Part shown: piece by piece, positions 45,803-55,919 of the stretch
Layout: each line of letters starts with the position of its first letter
Position numbering within the stretch: the first letter of the stretch is position 1
NCBI GenBank assembly: GCA_030447725.1
Contig: JAUJOQ010000009.1
Coordinates: 1-64,000, forward strand
Direction: 5' to 3'
From: Thermoleophilaceae bacterium
GTDB lineage: Bacteria > Actinomycetota > Thermoleophilia > Solirubrobacterales > Thermoleophilaceae
Length of the DNA: 64,000 nt
The notes under the pieces: model-generated
Database searches by the model: none
Seen by the model: the letters and a program-made list of their open reading frames with translations, nothing else
Told to the model about the DNA's origin: nothing
Translations under genes and position numbers: made by a program

Positions 45803-47077
45803 CTACGCGGAAGTGCCGCGGTCCTGCTCGTAGGCGCGATCCAGCACCTGGAGGGTGTGCATGATGGGCAGCTCGCGTCCCAGGGCGCGAAGATGGACGT
45901 CGATCTGCGTCAGGCAGCCGATGTTGCCGGTGGCCACCGCGGCAGCGCCGGTCGCGAGCAGGGCCTCCGCCTTGCGGCGCCCGAGCTCCTCGGCGACGTC
46001 GGGCTGCTCGATGTTGTAGGTGCCCGCCGAGCCGCAGCAGAGCTGCCAGTCGTCGGGCTCGAGCAGGTTGACGTTCGGAATCGCGTCGAGCAGCGCGCGC
46101 GGCGCCGAGCGCACGCCCTGGGCGTGCGCAAGGTGGCAGGCGTCTTGGTATGCGAGCTCGAGCGGCTCGGCGAGCGGCGGCGGTGGCTTCAGCCCGAGCC
46201 CGTCGAGGAAGACGCTGACGTCGACGGTGCGCTCCGCGAGCTCCCGCGCCTGCTCCTCCTCGTCCGAGCCCTTGAAGAGGAGCCCGTACTCGCGCACCCC
46301 CGAGCCACAGCCCGCGGCGTTCGTCACGACCGCGTCGACGTCGTCCGGGAACGCCCTGAAGTTTCGGCGGGCATGGGCCTTCGCGCGGGCAGAGCGCCCA
46401 CCGTGCAGGTCGAGCGCGCCGCAGCAGCCCTGCTCGCGCGGGATCACCACCTCGACTCCGTTGCGGGCCAGCACCCTCAGCGTCGCCCAGTTGATCTCCG
46501 GGGCGAGCACCTGCTGGGCGCAGCCTGCGAGCAGGGCGACGCGCGCGCGCCGCTCGCCTTCGGCGGGATGGACCTCGGGCAGCGGCCGCTGCTTGGGCAG
46601 CTTGCCCGGAAGCAGCTCCAGCATCGCCGCGGCGCGCCCGCGTGCCAGCGGCCGCAGCGGTCGGGCGAGGCGTCCCAGCCGGGCCGCGGCCCGAAAGCGA
46701 CGCGGATGGGGCAGCGTCTCGGCGAGGACCCAGCGCAGCAGGCGGTCGCGCAGGCTGCGCTCCCGGCGCTCCTCGGCGTGCGCCCTGTAGGGGGTTATGA
46801 GCTCGTCGTAGCGAACCCCCGAGGGGCAGGCTGTGACACAGGCGTCACAGCCCACGCAGCAGTCGATGAAGGGGGCGGCCTCCTCGACCTCGAGGGAGCC
46901 CTCGAGCACCTCCTTCATCAAGAAGATGCGCCCGCGGGGCGAATCCATCTCCTCCCCGAGCACGACGTGGGTGGGACACGTGGGCAGGCAGAAGCCACAG
47001 TGGATGCACTGCTCGATGGCGGCCGCCATCTCCTCCGCCTGCGGCTCGTGCTGGTCGATCTTGATCCGGTGGAGCAC
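45803..47077 (-). CDS. glcF: Glycolate oxidase iron-sulfur subunit GlcF
   Basis: 424 residues from GTG 47077. Two [4Fe-4S] ferredoxin motifs lie near the N-terminus: [12 protein letters not shown] (C-x2-C-x2-C-x3-CP) and [15 protein letters not shown]. Two cysteine-rich CCG domains follow ([13 protein letters not shown], then [13 protein letters not shown] and [13 protein letters not shown]), typical of GlcF and heterodisulfide reductase-like proteins. It passes electrons from the flavin of GlcD/GlcE to the quinone pool at the membrane. Last gene of the gcl-hyi-glxR-glcDEF operon; its stop is 12 bp from the converging apgM stop. Confidence 0.92.
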   Translation of the reverse strand: MLHRIKIDQHEPQAEEMAAAIEQCIHCGFCLPTCPTHVVLGEEMDSPRGRIFLMKEVLEGSLEVEEAAPFIDCCVGCDACVTACPSGVRYDELITPYRAHAEERRERSLRDRLLRWVLAETLPHPRRFRAAARLGRLARPLRPLARGRAAAMLELLPGKLPKQRPLPEVHPAEGERRARVALLAGCAQQVLAPEINWATLRVLARNGVEVVIPREQGCCGALDLHGGRSARAKAHARRNFRAFPDDVDAVVTNAAGCGSGVREYGLLFKGSDEEEQARELAERTVDVSVFLDGLGLKPPPPLAEPLELAYQDACHLAHAQGVRSAPRALLDAIPNVNLLEPDDWQLCCGSAGTYNIEQPDVAEELGRRKAEALLATGAAAVATGNIGCLTQIDVHLRALGRELPIMHTLQVLDRAYEQDRGTSA

Positions 47078-47110
47078 TGGAGGTAACTCTACCGACGGGT
47101 CGCCCGTCGC

Positions 47111-48196
47111 CTACACCTCCGGGAACCGTCCGGAGGGATCGAGAGCCGACTTCACCCGCTGCGCGAAGGCGCCGCCGCGGTGGGTACCGACCATCGGCCT
47201 CGGAGGTGAGCCAGTGAGGAAGACCCCGGCGAGGTCGAGCGAGCGCAGCAGCTCGTCGAGGTCCTGCGCCGAGCGCTCCGCGGGCCAGGCCAGCCACGCG
47301 ATGTTGGCGCCGGCGCCATAGCGGCGCTCGACCGCGAGCGGCTCGAGCTTCGCCTCAAGCTCGCGCACGCGCTTCGGGACGAGCGCAACCTTCACGATCG
47401 CCGCGTCCCCGCCCACCCAGGCGAAGTCGCGGACCTCGCGCCAGAGGGCGCCCTCCTCCTCGCCCTCGAGTCGCTCCCCCGACCGTTCGAGGATGCCCTC
47501 GAGGCGCTCGAGCCGCGCCGGCATCGCGTCGGAGAGGCCGGCCAGGCGCAGCCAAAGCCGCCCGGGCGGCTCGAGGTCGAGCGCCTCGAGATCGAACGAA
47601 GCGGTCGCGAGCGCTCCGATCAGCGCGAGCGCCTCGTCGAGGCCGGCGCAGTCGACGGTCAGCGTCGCCCACGCCTGCGGCTGGGGGAAGACCTTGAACG
47701 AGAGCTCGACCATCACGCCGAGCCGCCCGGCGCTTCCCACCATCATCTTCGAGAGGTCGAAGCCGGCCGCGTTCTTGACTACCCGCCCGCCGGCGCGCAC
47801 GAGCCTGCCCTCGCCGTCGAGGAAGCGCACGCCGAGGATGAAGTCCCTGACCCCGCCGCTTCGGTAGCGCAGCGGACCCGAGGTGCCCGCCGCCACCGCC
47901 CCCCCGAGCGTCGCTCCGGCGGCCACCAGCGGCGGGTCGAACGGCAGGTACTGGCCATTCTCGGCGAGCGCCGCCTCGATCTCGCCGAGCGGCGTGCCTG
48001 CACGGGCGGTGAAGGTGAGCTCCTCGGGGTCGTAGTCCTCGATCCCCGAGAGCCCCGACACCTCGAGGGTGACGGTGCCCTCGGGCGGGCTCGACAGCGC
48101 GGGCTTCGTACCGGCGCCGCGGGCCAGCACGCGCTCGTGCCCGCGGAGCGCCTCCTGCGCCTCCTCGACCGCGGCCGGTCGCAGGGTCACGCTCAC
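47111..48196 (-). CDS. glcE: Glycolate oxidase FAD-binding subunit GlcE
   Basis: 361 residues starting at GTG 48196, overlapping the glcD stop by 4 bp. FAD_binding_4 (PCMH) fold: [56 protein letters not shown], and [20 protein letters not shown], the segment specific to GlcE. Half the length of GlcD and without its C-terminal cap, as usual for GlcE. Forms the glycolate oxidase complex with GlcD and GlcF. Confidence 0.92.
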   Translation of the reverse strand: MSVTLRPAAVEEAQEALRGHERVLARGAGTKPALSSPPEGTVTLEVSGLSGIEDYDPEELTFTARAGTPLGEIEAALAENGQYLPFDPPLVAAGATLGGAVAAGTSGPLRYRSGGVRDFILGVRFLDGEGRLVRAGGRVVKNAAGFDLSKMMVGSAGRLGVMVELSFKVFPQPQAWATLTVDCAGLDEALALIGALATASFDLEALDLEPPGRLWLRLAGLSDAMPARLERLEGILERSGERLEGEEEGALWREVRDFAWVGGDAAIVKVALVPKRVRELEAKLEPLAVERRYGAGANIAWLAWPAERSAQDLDELLRSLDLAGVFLTGSPPRPMVGTHRGGAFAQRVKSALDPSGRFPEV

Positions 48197-49710
48197 CGCG
48201 CGTCGCGCCGGGCCTCACCAGACGCGCCGCCGCCCGGCGGGGGGCCGGCGGTGCCCGCTACGGCCGTCGAGCTCGGCGCCGCGTCGGAATCGAGGGCCTC
48301 GCCGCGCTCCGGCTCGTCCTCGGGCAGGAACATCTTGCCGCGGTTGGCGATCTGAGCCGGGTCGACAGCCCGCCAGAGCCGGCGCATCATCTCGATGTCC
48401 GCCTCGCCGAACATCTCCGGCAGGAAGGCGCGCTTCTCCATGGCGATCCCGTGCTCGCCGGTGACCGAGCCGCCGAGCCGGATGCACATGCGCAGGATCT
48501 CGCCCGCGAGCTCCTCGGCCCGCTCGAGGGCACCCTCCTCGCTGCCCTTGAACAGGATCAGCGGGTGCAGGTTGCCGTCGCCCGCGTGGAAGACGTTCGC
48601 GACGCGGATGCCGTACTCCTCGGAAAGCCGCCCGATCTCGGCGAGCGCCTCGCCGAGCCGCGTGCGAGGCACGACGCCGTCCTGGACGATGTAGTCGGGC
48701 GAGAGCCAGCCGACCGCCGAGAAGGCGCTCTTTCGCCCCGCCCAGTAGAGCGCGCGCTGGGCGTCGTCGTCCGGTTCGCGCACCTCCGTCGCACCGGCGC
48801 CCTCGAGCACCTCGAGCAGCTGCTCGAACTCGCGGTCGACGGTCTCGTGGTCGCCCTCGAGCTCGACGATCATGAGCGCCTCGATGCCCTCCGGATAGCC
48901 CGGCTTGACCGAGCCCTCCGCAGCCTCGATCGCGAGCTTGTCCATGATCTCCATGGCCACCGGCAACAGCCCCGCGGCGACGACCTTGGCGGCGGCGTTG
49001 CCGGCGGCCTCGAGGCTCTCGTAGGCGGACAGCACGGTCCGGGTCCTGTCGGCGCTCGGCATCAGCCGCAGCGTGACCTCGAGCGCGATGCCGAACATGC
49101 CCTCGGAGCCCACGAACAGGCCCATCCAGTCCGGACCGACCGGCTCGATGCTATCCCCGCCGAGCTCGACCAGCTCGCCGTCGGGCAGTACGACCTTCGC
49201 GCCAAGCACGCTGCTGCTCGTCATGCCGTGCTTGAGGCAGTGCGCACCGCCCGCGTTGAAGGCGAGGTTCCCGCCGATCGAACAGATGGATTGGCTCGAC
49301 GGGTCGGGCGCGTAGAAGAGGCTGTGGGGGGCGGCGGCCGCGCTTACCTGCGAGTTGATCACCCCCGGCTCGACGACCGCGGTTCGCTGCTCGGGGTCGA
49401 GCTCGAGGATGCGGTTGAGGCGGTTCAGCGCGATCACGATCCCCTCCTCGATCGGGAGCGAGCCGCCCGAGAGGCTCGTGCCGCTGCCGCGGGCGACGTA
49501 GGGCACGCCGAGGCGGTGGCACGCGCGGACCGTCTCGACCACCTCGTCCGCGCTCTCCGCCAGCACCACCGCCCGCGGCGAGGCGCGGAAGGAGGTCAGC
49601 GCGTCGCACTCGTACGGAGCGAGCTCGGCCCGACTCGTCAGGATCCGCTCAGGTGGATAGATCGCCCCGAGGGCGGAGAGCAGCCCGTCGCCCGCTCCGT
49701 TCTGCGTCAT
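48193..49710 (-). CDS. glcD: Glycolate oxidase subunit GlcD
   Basis: 505 residues from ATG 49710 ([11 protein letters not shown]); the longer frame to 49791 overlaps glxR and is not needed. FAD_binding_4 domain with [73 protein letters not shown]-oxidase C-domain with [16 protein letters not shown] and the metal-site [15 protein letters not shown]. It oxidises glycolate (also D-lactate-like 2-hydroxy acids in the family) to glyoxylate. The C-terminal 30 residues are a Ser/Ala/Gly-rich tail. It follows glxR by 13 bp and overlaps glcE. Confidence 0.93.
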   Translation of the reverse strand: MTQNGAGDGLLSALGAIYPPERILTSRAELAPYECDALTSFRASPRAVVLAESADEVVETVRACHRLGVPYVARGSGTSLSGGSLPIEEGIVIALNRLNRILELDPEQRTAVVEPGVINSQVSAAAAPHSLFYAPDPSSQSICSIGGNLAFNAGGAHCLKHGMTSSSVLGAKVVLPDGELVELGGDSIEPVGPDWMGLFVGSEGMFGIALEVTLRLMPSADRTRTVLSAYESLEAAGNAAAKVVAAGLLPVAMEIMDKLAIEAAEGSVKPGYPEGIEALMIVELEGDHETVDREFEQLLEVLEGAGATEVREPDDDAQRALYWAGRKSAFSAVGWLSPDYIVQDGVVPRTRLGEALAEIGRLSEEYGIRVANVFHAGDGNLHPLILFKGSEEGALERAEELAGEILRMCIRLGGSVTGEHGIAMEKRAFLPEMFGEADIEMMRRLWRAVDPAQIANRGKMFLPEDEPERGEALDSDAAPSSTAVAGTAGPPPGGGASGEARRDAR

Positions 49711-49723
49711 CCCGAAAGCAAGC

Positions 49724-50623
49724 CTACGACGTCGCCGACTCCGCGTCGGACACGCCGGCCAGCTCCTCGTAGAAGCGCGCGATGACCGCATGGTCGTCGT
49801 CGCCGTGGCCGGAGGCGAGCAGGGCGTTCATCACCTCGGCGACCTGGGCGGTGGCAAGCAACGGCACCCCTTCCTCGCGCGCCGCCTGCAGGGCGATGGC
49901 GAGGTCCTTTCGGTGCAGCGAGAGCTTGAACCCGGGGTCGAACTCGCGCTCGAGCATGCGCTCGCCGTGCATCTCGAGAATCTTGCTCTGGGCGAGGCCG
50001 CCGAGCAGCGCCTCGCGCACCTTGGCGGCGTCGACGCCCGACTTGCGCACGAGCGTCAGCGCCTCCGCGACCGCCTGGATCGTGAGCGCCACGACCACCT
50101 GGTTTGCCGCCTTGGCCACCTGGCCGGCGCCGGGCGGGCCGATGTGGGTCACCGCCTTGCCCATCACGTCGAGGATCGGCCGGGCGCGCTCGACCGCGTC
50201 CTCGCTTCCTCCGGCCATGATCGCCAGATCGCCCGACTCGGCGGCGGGCTGGCCGCCGGAGACCGGCGCGTCCACGGCCTCGACGCCCTTCTCCTCCAGC
50301 ACCTCATGCACCCTGCGCGAGGTGGCCGGCGCGATGCTCGACATGTCGATGTAGAGCTTGCCCTCGCTCACTCCCTCGGCGACGCCATCCTCGCCGAGGA
50401 CCAGTTCCTCGACCTGAGGCGAGTCGGGCAGCATCGTGATCACGACGTCGCTCTTCTCTGCGACCTCGCGCGGCGAGGACGCCTTCTCGCCTCCCCCCTC
50501 CACGAATTGGTCCGCCTTCTCCTCGGTGCGGTTGTAGACGACCAGCTCGTAGTCCGCCTCCCGCAGGTTCTCAGCCATCGGCTGCCCCATGATCCCGAGC
50601 CCGATAAACCCGATCGTCTCCAT
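49724..50623 (-). CDS. glxR: Tartronate semialdehyde reductase (2-hydroxy-3-oxopropionate reductase)
   Basis: 299 residues. Beta-hydroxyacid dehydrogenase family: Rossmann [16 protein letters not shown] at the very N-terminus, [23 protein letters not shown], substrate-binding [19 protein letters not shown], catalytic lysine in [16 protein letters not shown] and the terminal [17 protein letters not shown]. It reduces tartronate semialdehyde to D-glycerate with NAD(P)H. Located between hyi and glcD in the operon, with 12-13 bp gaps. The context with gcl favours this role over other members such as 3-hydroxyisobutyrate dehydrogenase. Confidence 0.9.
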   Translation of the reverse strand: METIGFIGLGIMGQPMAENLREADYELVVYNRTEEKADQFVEGGGEKASSPREVAEKSDVVITMLPDSPQVEELVLGEDGVAEGVSEGKLYIDMSSIAPATSRRVHEVLEEKGVEAVDAPVSGGQPAAESGDLAIMAGGSEDAVERARPILDVMGKAVTHIGPPGAGQVAKAANQVVVALTIQAVAEALTLVRKSGVDAAKVREALLGGLAQSKILEMHGERMLEREFDPGFKLSLHRKDLAIALQAAREEGVPLLATAQVAEVMNALLASGHGDDDHAVIARFYEELAGVSDAESATS

Positions 50624-50635
50624 GCCGCTCCTCCC

Positions 50636-51424
50636 TCAGATCTTCAGTCCGTAGCTCTCCACCCAGTCGAGCGACGCGCGCGTGTCACCGTCGGGCGCGT
50701 ACTCGAGGCCCACCCAGCCGTCGTATCCGGAGCCGTCGATGTGCTCGAACACGAAGGCGTAGTCGATCTCCCCGGTGCCTGGCTGATGGCGACCGGGGTT
50801 GTCCGCGACCTGCACGTGGTCGATCCGCTCGAGCAGCTCGTCGAAGCGCTGACAGACGTTCCCCTCCATCTTCTGCGCGTGGTAGAAGTCGAACTGTAAG
50901 CGCAGGTTGTCGGCGTCGACCTCGTCGAGCAGCCTCACCACGTCCGCTGTGTAGGGGACGAAGAAGCCCTCCACGTCATAGCTGTTGACCGGCTCGACGA
51001 GCAGCGTGCGTCCGTCCTCTCCCAGCGCCTTCGCCGCGTGGCGAACGTTCTCGACCAGGGTGTCCCACTGCTCGTCGTGGGAGCGCTCGTCGAGCCTCAG
51101 CCCGGCCAGACAGTTGAGGCGCGGGCAGTCGAGCACGCGGGCATATTCGCGCGCCTGATCGACGCCCAGGCGGAACTCCTCGACCCGGTCGGGATCGGAG
51201 GCGGTGCCGCGGTCCCCGGCGTCCCAGTCGCCGGCGGGCAGGTTGAAGAGCACCTGCTCGAGCCCTGTGTCGTCGAGCCGCGCACGGATGTCGTCGGCCT
51301 CCTCCTCGTAGGGGAACATGTACTCCACCGCGCTGAAGCCGGCCTCGCGCGCGACGCCGAAGCGGTCGAGGAGCGACTCCTCCTCCGAGAACATGAACGA
51401 CAGGTTGGCGGCGAACTTCGGCAT
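50636..51424 (-). CDS. hyi: Hydroxypyruvate isomerase
   Basis: 262 residues. AP-endonuclease/xylose-isomerase-like TIM barrel with the Hyi signatures MPKFAANLSFMFSEE at the start, AAVEYMFPYE-like FSAVEYMFPYEEEAD, FNLPAGDWDAGDRG, LLVEPVNSYDVEGFFV with a metal Glu, LQFDFYHAQKMEGN, HVQVADNPGRHQPGTGEI and WVGLEYAPDGDT. It interconverts hydroxypyruvate and tartronate semialdehyde. Second gene of the operon, 93 bp after gcl and 12 bp before glxR. Confidence 0.92.
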   Translation of the reverse strand: MPKFAANLSFMFSEEESLLDRFGVAREAGFSAVEYMFPYEEEADDIRARLDDTGLEQVLFNLPAGDWDAGDRGTASDPDRVEEFRLGVDQAREYARVLDCPRLNCLAGLRLDERSHDEQWDTLVENVRHAAKALGEDGRTLLVEPVNSYDVEGFFVPYTADVVRLLDEVDADNLRLQFDFYHAQKMEGNVCQRFDELLERIDHVQVADNPGRHQPGTGEIDYAFVFEHIDGSGYDGWVGLEYAPDGDTRASLDWVESYGLKI

Positions 51425-51517
51425 CTCGTCAGCTCCTTTCGGTGTCAGCGACCCTGGAAGCGACCCGCTCGCCGGCGAGCGGGGCCGTGCGCGGCTCGCG
51501 GTTCGTGCCTGCCACGG

Positions 51518-53272
51518 TCAGACCTCGCCCGTCGCGGCCGGTTGCTCCTCGAGGTCCTCGACCGGCTCGGGCTCCTTGATCTCGTCGATCGACGTGCCCA
51601 TCGCGGCGTCGGCCTCGCGCTCGATCATCACCTCGACGAGCGCCGGCCGGCGCTCGCGCTCCGAGGTATCGACGGCCCACGCAAGCGCCTCCTGGATCTC
51701 CTCCGGCCGGGTGACCCGGCGGCCGAAGGCGCCCATGCCCTCCATCACCTTGACGTGGTCCATCCCGTAGGACTCGTCGTAGGAGAGGTCCACGCCGTAG
51801 TTCATCTCGAACTTGGTCTCGGCCTGCCTGATCAGGCCCATGTAGGCGTTGTTGATCATCACCAGCACGTAGGGAACGCTGTACTGGCAGGCGACGGCGA
51901 CCTCCTCCATCAGAAACTGGAAGCTGTAGTCGCCGACGATGCCGACGACGGTCTGGTCGGGGCGGGCGATCTTCGCCCCCAGGCACGCCGGCACCTCCCA
52001 GCCCAGCGGGCCGGCCTGCCCGCAGATCAGGTAGTGGCGCGGCTTGTAGACCTCCTGGAATTGCGCGGACCAGATCTGGTACAGGCCGATCGCGGTGACG
52101 AACACGGTGTCCGGACCGAAGAAGTCGTTGATCTCCTGGAAGACGCGCTGGGGCTTGATCGGCACGTCATCGAAGTCCGTCTTGCGGCGAAGTCGCCGGC
52201 GCAGGTCGAGCGTGTGCTCGGCCCATTCCGTCGTCTCGCGCTCGTCCGTGCGCCGCTTGGCCGCTTCGAGCAGCGCCTCGACCGTAAGCCGCGCGTCGCC
52301 CACGAGCCCGAGGTCGGGGGCGAGCACGCGACCGATCTGGGTCGGCTCCACGTCGGCGTGGATGAACCGGCGCTCACCGCGGTAGACCTCGGCGTCGCCC
52401 ATGTGACGCTCGGCGAATCGTGCGCCGATCGCCAACACGAGGTCGGACTCGAGGAAGGCCTGGTTGCCCGCGCGCGTCTGGGTCTGTATCCCGGCGAGGC
52501 CGACGTAGAGCGGGTGGTCGACCGGAATCGAGCCCCAGCCCATCAGGGTCGGCAGCACCGGGATCTGCAGGTGCTCGGCGAGCGCCACGAGCGCCTCGGA
52601 GGCCTCGGCGATGATCACGCCGCCACCGGGCATGAGGAGCGGGCGCTCGGCCTCCAGCAGCATGTCGAGCGCGCGCTCTACCGCGGCCGGGTGAGGGGCG
52701 GTGGGGAAGACCGGCAGCGGGGCGTCGGCCTTGGGGTCGTAGACGATCTCGCCCTGCGCCACGTCGAGCGGCAGGTCCACGTGGACCGGGCCCGGCCTGC
52801 CCTCACGCATAGTGCGAAAGGCGTCGCGGAATACCCAAGGGAGCTGCGCGGACTCCTTGACCAGGTAGCTCTTCTTCACCACCGGCTTGACGATCTCGGC
52901 GATCTCGACCGCCTGAAAGGCCTCCTGGTGGAGCTTTGCCACCGGCGCCTGGCCGGTGATGGTGAGGATCGGAATCGAGTCGGCCCAGGCCGTGTAGAGG
53001 CCGGTCACCATGTTCGTGCCGGCCGGTCCCGAGGTGCCGACGGCGACCCCGATCCCGCCGGTGACCCGAGAGTACGCGTCGGCGGCGTGGGTGCCGCCTT
53101 CCTCGTGGCGCATGATGACGTGCTTGATGGAGCTGTGTTCGAGCGCGGCCTTGTAAAGGGGGAGCACGGCCGCTCCGGGGATGCCGAACATGACCTCGAC
53201 GCCCTCGGACTCGAGCACGCTCACGACCGCCTGCATGGCGGGCATCGGGCTGGGTGCTTCGTAGCTGCTCAT
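51518..53272 (-). CDS. gcl: Glyoxylate carboligase (tartronate-semialdehyde synthase)
   Basis: 584 residues from ATG 53272 (MSSYEAPSPMPAMQ). ThDP-dependent enzyme of the acetolactate synthase family: GIPGAAVLPLYKAAL, GTSGPAGTNMVTGLYTA, DSIPILTITGQAPVAKLH, AERPLLMPGGGVI, PTQIGRVLAPDLG, KTDFDDVPIKPQRVF, CGQAGPLGWEVPACLG and the ThDP motif GDYSFQFLMEE...NNAYMGLIRQ. These align along the whole length with E. coli Gcl. It condenses two glyoxylates to tartronate semialdehyde and CO2. One difference: RHEEGG here aligns with RHVEGA in E. coli, restoring the glutamate that Gcl was reported to lack. First gene of the leftward glycolate operon. Confidence 0.92.
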   Translation of the reverse strand: MSSYEAPSPMPAMQAVVSVLESEGVEVMFGIPGAAVLPLYKAALEHSSIKHVIMRHEEGGTHAADAYSRVTGGIGVAVGTSGPAGTNMVTGLYTAWADSIPILTITGQAPVAKLHQEAFQAVEIAEIVKPVVKKSYLVKESAQLPWVFRDAFRTMREGRPGPVHVDLPLDVAQGEIVYDPKADAPLPVFPTAPHPAAVERALDMLLEAERPLLMPGGGVIIAEASEALVALAEHLQIPVLPTLMGWGSIPVDHPLYVGLAGIQTQTRAGNQAFLESDLVLAIGARFAERHMGDAEVYRGERRFIHADVEPTQIGRVLAPDLGLVGDARLTVEALLEAAKRRTDERETTEWAEHTLDLRRRLRRKTDFDDVPIKPQRVFQEINDFFGPDTVFVTAIGLYQIWSAQFQEVYKPRHYLICGQAGPLGWEVPACLGAKIARPDQTVVGIVGDYSFQFLMEEVAVACQYSVPYVLVMINNAYMGLIRQAETKFEMNYGVDLSYDESYGMDHVKVMEGMGAFGRRVTRPEEIQEALAWAVDTSERERRPALVEVMIEREADAAMGTSIDEIKEPEPVEDLEEQPAATGEV

Positions 53273-53377
53273 TCGACCTCCTCCGCCTGGTTCACGGGTA
53301 CCCGAACCGGTCCCCGAGTCCCGCGAGCCTACGCGGGCCCTGCGCCCGCGTGCGGAGCGGTCGAGCGCCGCGATCGC

Positions 53378-53390
53378 GCATACCGTATGC
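53378..53390. promoter_or_regulatory. Candidate operator palindrome between gcl and garK
   Basis: GCATACCGTATGC is a 13-base inverted repeat (GCATA / TATGC around CCG) in the 217-bp divergent gap. It lies about 105 bp upstream of gcl and 100 bp upstream of the glycerate kinase start. AT-containing palindromes of this size suit GntR/FadR- or IclR-type regulators that commonly control glycolate/glyoxylate genes, but no regulator gene is adjacent. Confidence 0.4.
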
Positions 53391-53489
53391 CATAACTCAC
53401 CCTGAGTGGCGGGAGACGACCTCCACAGTGAGCAAGCAGGCGAAACAGCGGCTGGGCGCCGCACTGCGTTCGATGGCTCTCAAGGCGCC

Positions 53490-54470
53490 GTGAACCGTCC
53501 GTCACTCGTCGCGCCCGACGGATTCAAGGGAAGCTTTACGGCAGTGGAAGTCGCGGCCGCCATCGCGCGCGGCCTGCGGGCGGCCGGCCGCGAGGCGATC
53601 GAGCTGCCCGTGGCGGACGGGGGCGAGGGCACCATGGACGTGCTCCTCGAGGCCCTCGGAGGCGAGCGCCGGACGGCTACGGTCGCCGATCCGCTCAGCC
53701 GCCTGGTCGAGGCGACCTTCGGCGTGCTACCCGGCGGACGCACCGCCATCGTCGAGGCGGCCCAGGCGAGCGGGCTGCACCACGTGGCCGAGGGCGAGCG
53801 CGACGCATGGGCGGCGAGCTCACGCGGCACCGGCGAGCTCATCGCCGCCGCGGCGCGGACGGGGGCCGAGAAGATCCTGGTGACGGTCGGTGGCTCGGCT
53901 ACGACCGACGGCGGCATGGGGGCGGTCGAGGCGCTCGACGCGACGGGCGCCGACCTCAGCATCGAGGTGCTCTGCGATGTGCGCACGCCGTTCGAGGAGG
54001 CTGCGGAGGTCTTCGGTCCTCAGAAGGGCGCCGATCCGGAGACCGTCGAGCGCCTGACGCGCCGCCTGCATCGGCTTGCCGAGGCAGCGCCGCGCGACCC
54101 CCGGGGAGTGCCGATGACCGGCGCGGCGGGTGGGCTCGCGGGTGGTCTGTGGGCGCACCGGGGAGCGCGGCTCGTGCCGGGTGCCGCCTACGTTCTCGAC
54201 GCCGTGGGCTTCGACGATCACATCCGGGAGGCGGCCTTCGCCGTGACCGGCGAGGGTCGCCTCGACGGGCAGACGCTCGCGGGCAAGGTATTGGCCGAGG
54301 TCGCGACCCGCTGCCGGCAGCGAGGCGTGGCATGCCACGCGATCGTTGGCCAAAACGCGCTTGAGCCGTTCGAGGGGCGCAAGCTCGACCTGGCGAGTGT
54401 GACGGAGGCCACCACCCTGGAAGAGCTCGAGGCCGCCGGGCGCAGCGTCGTGAGCGCGCGGGGAGACTGA
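53490..54470 (+). CDS. garK: Glycerate kinase (GarK/GlxK family)
   Basis: 326 residues from GTG 53490; the longer frame from 53406 is not supported because homology begins immediately with RPSLVAPDGFKGSFTAVEVA. Type I glycerate kinase motifs: ELPVADGGEGTMDVLLEAL, SSRGTGELIAAA, LVTVGGSATTDGGMGAVEAL, VLCDVRTPFEEAAEVFGPQKGA, GAAGGLAGGL and FAVTGEGRLDGQTLAGKV. Members of this family usually form 2-phosphoglycerate. It feeds glycerate from the divergent gcl-hyi-glxR operon into glycolysis. Slightly shorter than E. coli GarK (about 380). Confidence 0.9.
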   Translation: MNRPSLVAPDGFKGSFTAVEVAAAIARGLRAAGREAIELPVADGGEGTMDVLLEALGGERRTATVADPLSRLVEATFGVLPGGRTAIVEAAQASGLHHVAEGERDAWAASSRGTGELIAAAARTGAEKILVTVGGSATTDGGMGAVEALDATGADLSIEVLCDVRTPFEEAAEVFGPQKGADPETVERLTRRLHRLAEAAPRDPRGVPMTGAAGGLAGGLWAHRGARLVPGAAYVLDAVGFDDHIREAAFAVTGEGRLDGQTLAGKVLAEVATRCRQRGVACHAIVGQNALEPFEGRKLDLASVTEATTLEELEAAGRSVVSARGD

Positions 54471-54501
54471 CGGCCGCCGCGTGGGGGTTCGCTGGCCCCT
54501 C

Positions 54502-55620
54502 CTAGGCGCCGGACTGAGCCTCACCGCGCTGGCCCAGCTTCGCCTGCGGCCGCAGCTCGCGAGGCAGCCCCTCGCCCAGAGCGGCGCGTGCGAGCGCGCG
54601 CCCCAGTCCCGGCGCCTGCTTGAAGAGGTTGTGGCCCGCCACGAAGAAGATTCCGTCCACCTCCCAGACGGCGACGCCGTCGCTGCTCCAGGGCAGTTCC
54701 GTGACCCAACAGTGGCGCGGCTCCAGGGGATCGGGGTCGAGCCCGGGCAGCGCCTCTTTCACGTAGGCGCTCGCCCGCTCCGCCAGCGATGCGAGGGCGC
54801 GGGGGTCGACGAGGCTGCCGTCCTCGCGCACCTCGACCGCCTGGCTGAGGCCGACCGCGTAGCGGCGGTTGCCCGCGACCGGCGCCGCATAAGCACCGAC
54901 TTCCCCGAACTGCCCACTGGAGTCCTGCAGGCAGGCGAGCCTCGGAGGGGGATCGCCGCGCACCTCGAAGGTGCCGCGCACGTGAGCACCCAGCCTCACC
55001 GGCAACGAGAGGCCCATGCCGCGCGCAAGTCCGGCCGTGCCACGCCCGGCACAGACGACAACGCTCGCGTGCTCGCAGGTGCTGCCGCCGGCGCGCACCT
55101 CGACCGTGTCGCGTCCGGTCACTTCGAGCGAGATGACCTCGTCGGCGACCAGCGCGTCGCCGAGCTGCCCTGCGAGCGCCTCGATCGCGGCGCTGGTGCG
55201 AATCGCTCCCCCCTCCTCGTCGAGCATCGCCGGCCCTTCGTAGGACGCGAGCGGAGGCAGCAGCTCTCCGAGCTCCGCCGCCCCGACCATCCGGACCGGG
55301 ATCCGGCCGTCGTCCTCGAGCACACGCAACCGGTCCTCCACGGAGGGGCCGAGTGCCAGCACGCCGTCGCTCGAGATCAGTTCGACGCCCAGGCGCTCCT
55401 CCCATTCGTTCCACACGGCGCGGCTGCTACGGGTGAGGGCGACAAGGCGCGGGTCGTCATGCGCGTGCCGAAAGATGCGCGACTCGCCGCCGGATTGCCC
55501 GTTCCCCGGCACGCCGCTCTCGTAGACCCGAACGTCGGCACCCTGCTCGACCAGGGCATATGCGGTCGAGAGCCCGACGATGCCGGCGCCGATCACCCCG
55601 ACTTGCGCTGGCTCTGCCAC
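54502..55620 (-). CDS. FAD-dependent oxidoreductase (DAO / monomeric sarcosine oxidase-like)
   Basis: 372 residues. Begins with a Rossmann FAD motif GVIGAGIVGLSTAYALVEQGADVRVYE, then GGESRIFRHAH as in monomeric sarcosine oxidase/N-methyltryptophan oxidase, SVVVCAGRGTAGLARGMG, and the C-terminal DAO motif VDGIFFVAGHNLFKQAPGLGRALA. Oxidises an amine or N-methyl amino acid; glycine/sarcosine oxidation to glyoxylate would fit the nearby glycolate/glyoxylate genes but is inference. The C-terminus converges on garK with a 31-bp gap. Confidence 0.8.
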   Translation of the reverse strand: MAEPAQVGVIGAGIVGLSTAYALVEQGADVRVYESGVPGNGQSGGESRIFRHAHDDPRLVALTRSSRAVWNEWEERLGVELISSDGVLALGPSVEDRLRVLEDDGRIPVRMVGAAELGELLPPLASYEGPAMLDEEGGAIRTSAAIEALAGQLGDALVADEVISLEVTGRDTVEVRAGGSTCEHASVVVCAGRGTAGLARGMGLSLPVRLGAHVRGTFEVRGDPPPRLACLQDSSGQFGEVGAYAAPVAGNRRYAVGLSQAVEVREDGSLVDPRALASLAERASAYVKEALPGLDPDPLEPRHCWVTELPWSSDGVAVWEVDGIFFVAGHNLFKQAPGLGRALARAALGEGLPRELRPQAKLGQRGEAQSGA

Positions 55621-55919
55621 GCCGTCACTATCTCACCGTCGCGCCCTCCCGCGTGCGATGGGTGGGGCTCGTCGATCAACGGACCGGGCACGACTCGATC
55701 CTGCTCTTCCCAGCGCCGGTCTCGGCGTTCGTCGCGGTCTCGCTCACTGCCGACTCCGGTGCGGTTGGACGCCTGACCGGCGGCGCGATGGCGTCAGCTC
55801 CTCGAGCACTGCTTCCGCCACTCGGCTGCATCTGCGGCCAAGCGTGGCGAAGTCGAGCGTCCTGCAAGCCGCGGTAGAATGGTAGAAACAAGCTTTGCTG
55901 GGGAAACGGCGGTGTTACG

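Noticed and set aside
47355..48218. 287-codon minus-strand frame overlapping glcE
   Set aside because: Arg/Ala/Gly-rich translation in a shifted frame of the well-supported glcE gene.
51038..53395. 785-codon plus-strand open frame antisense to hyi/gcl
   Set aside because: It mirrors conserved gcl and hyi on the other strand, is rich in Arg/His/Val as typical of GC-rich antisense frames, and shows no domain.
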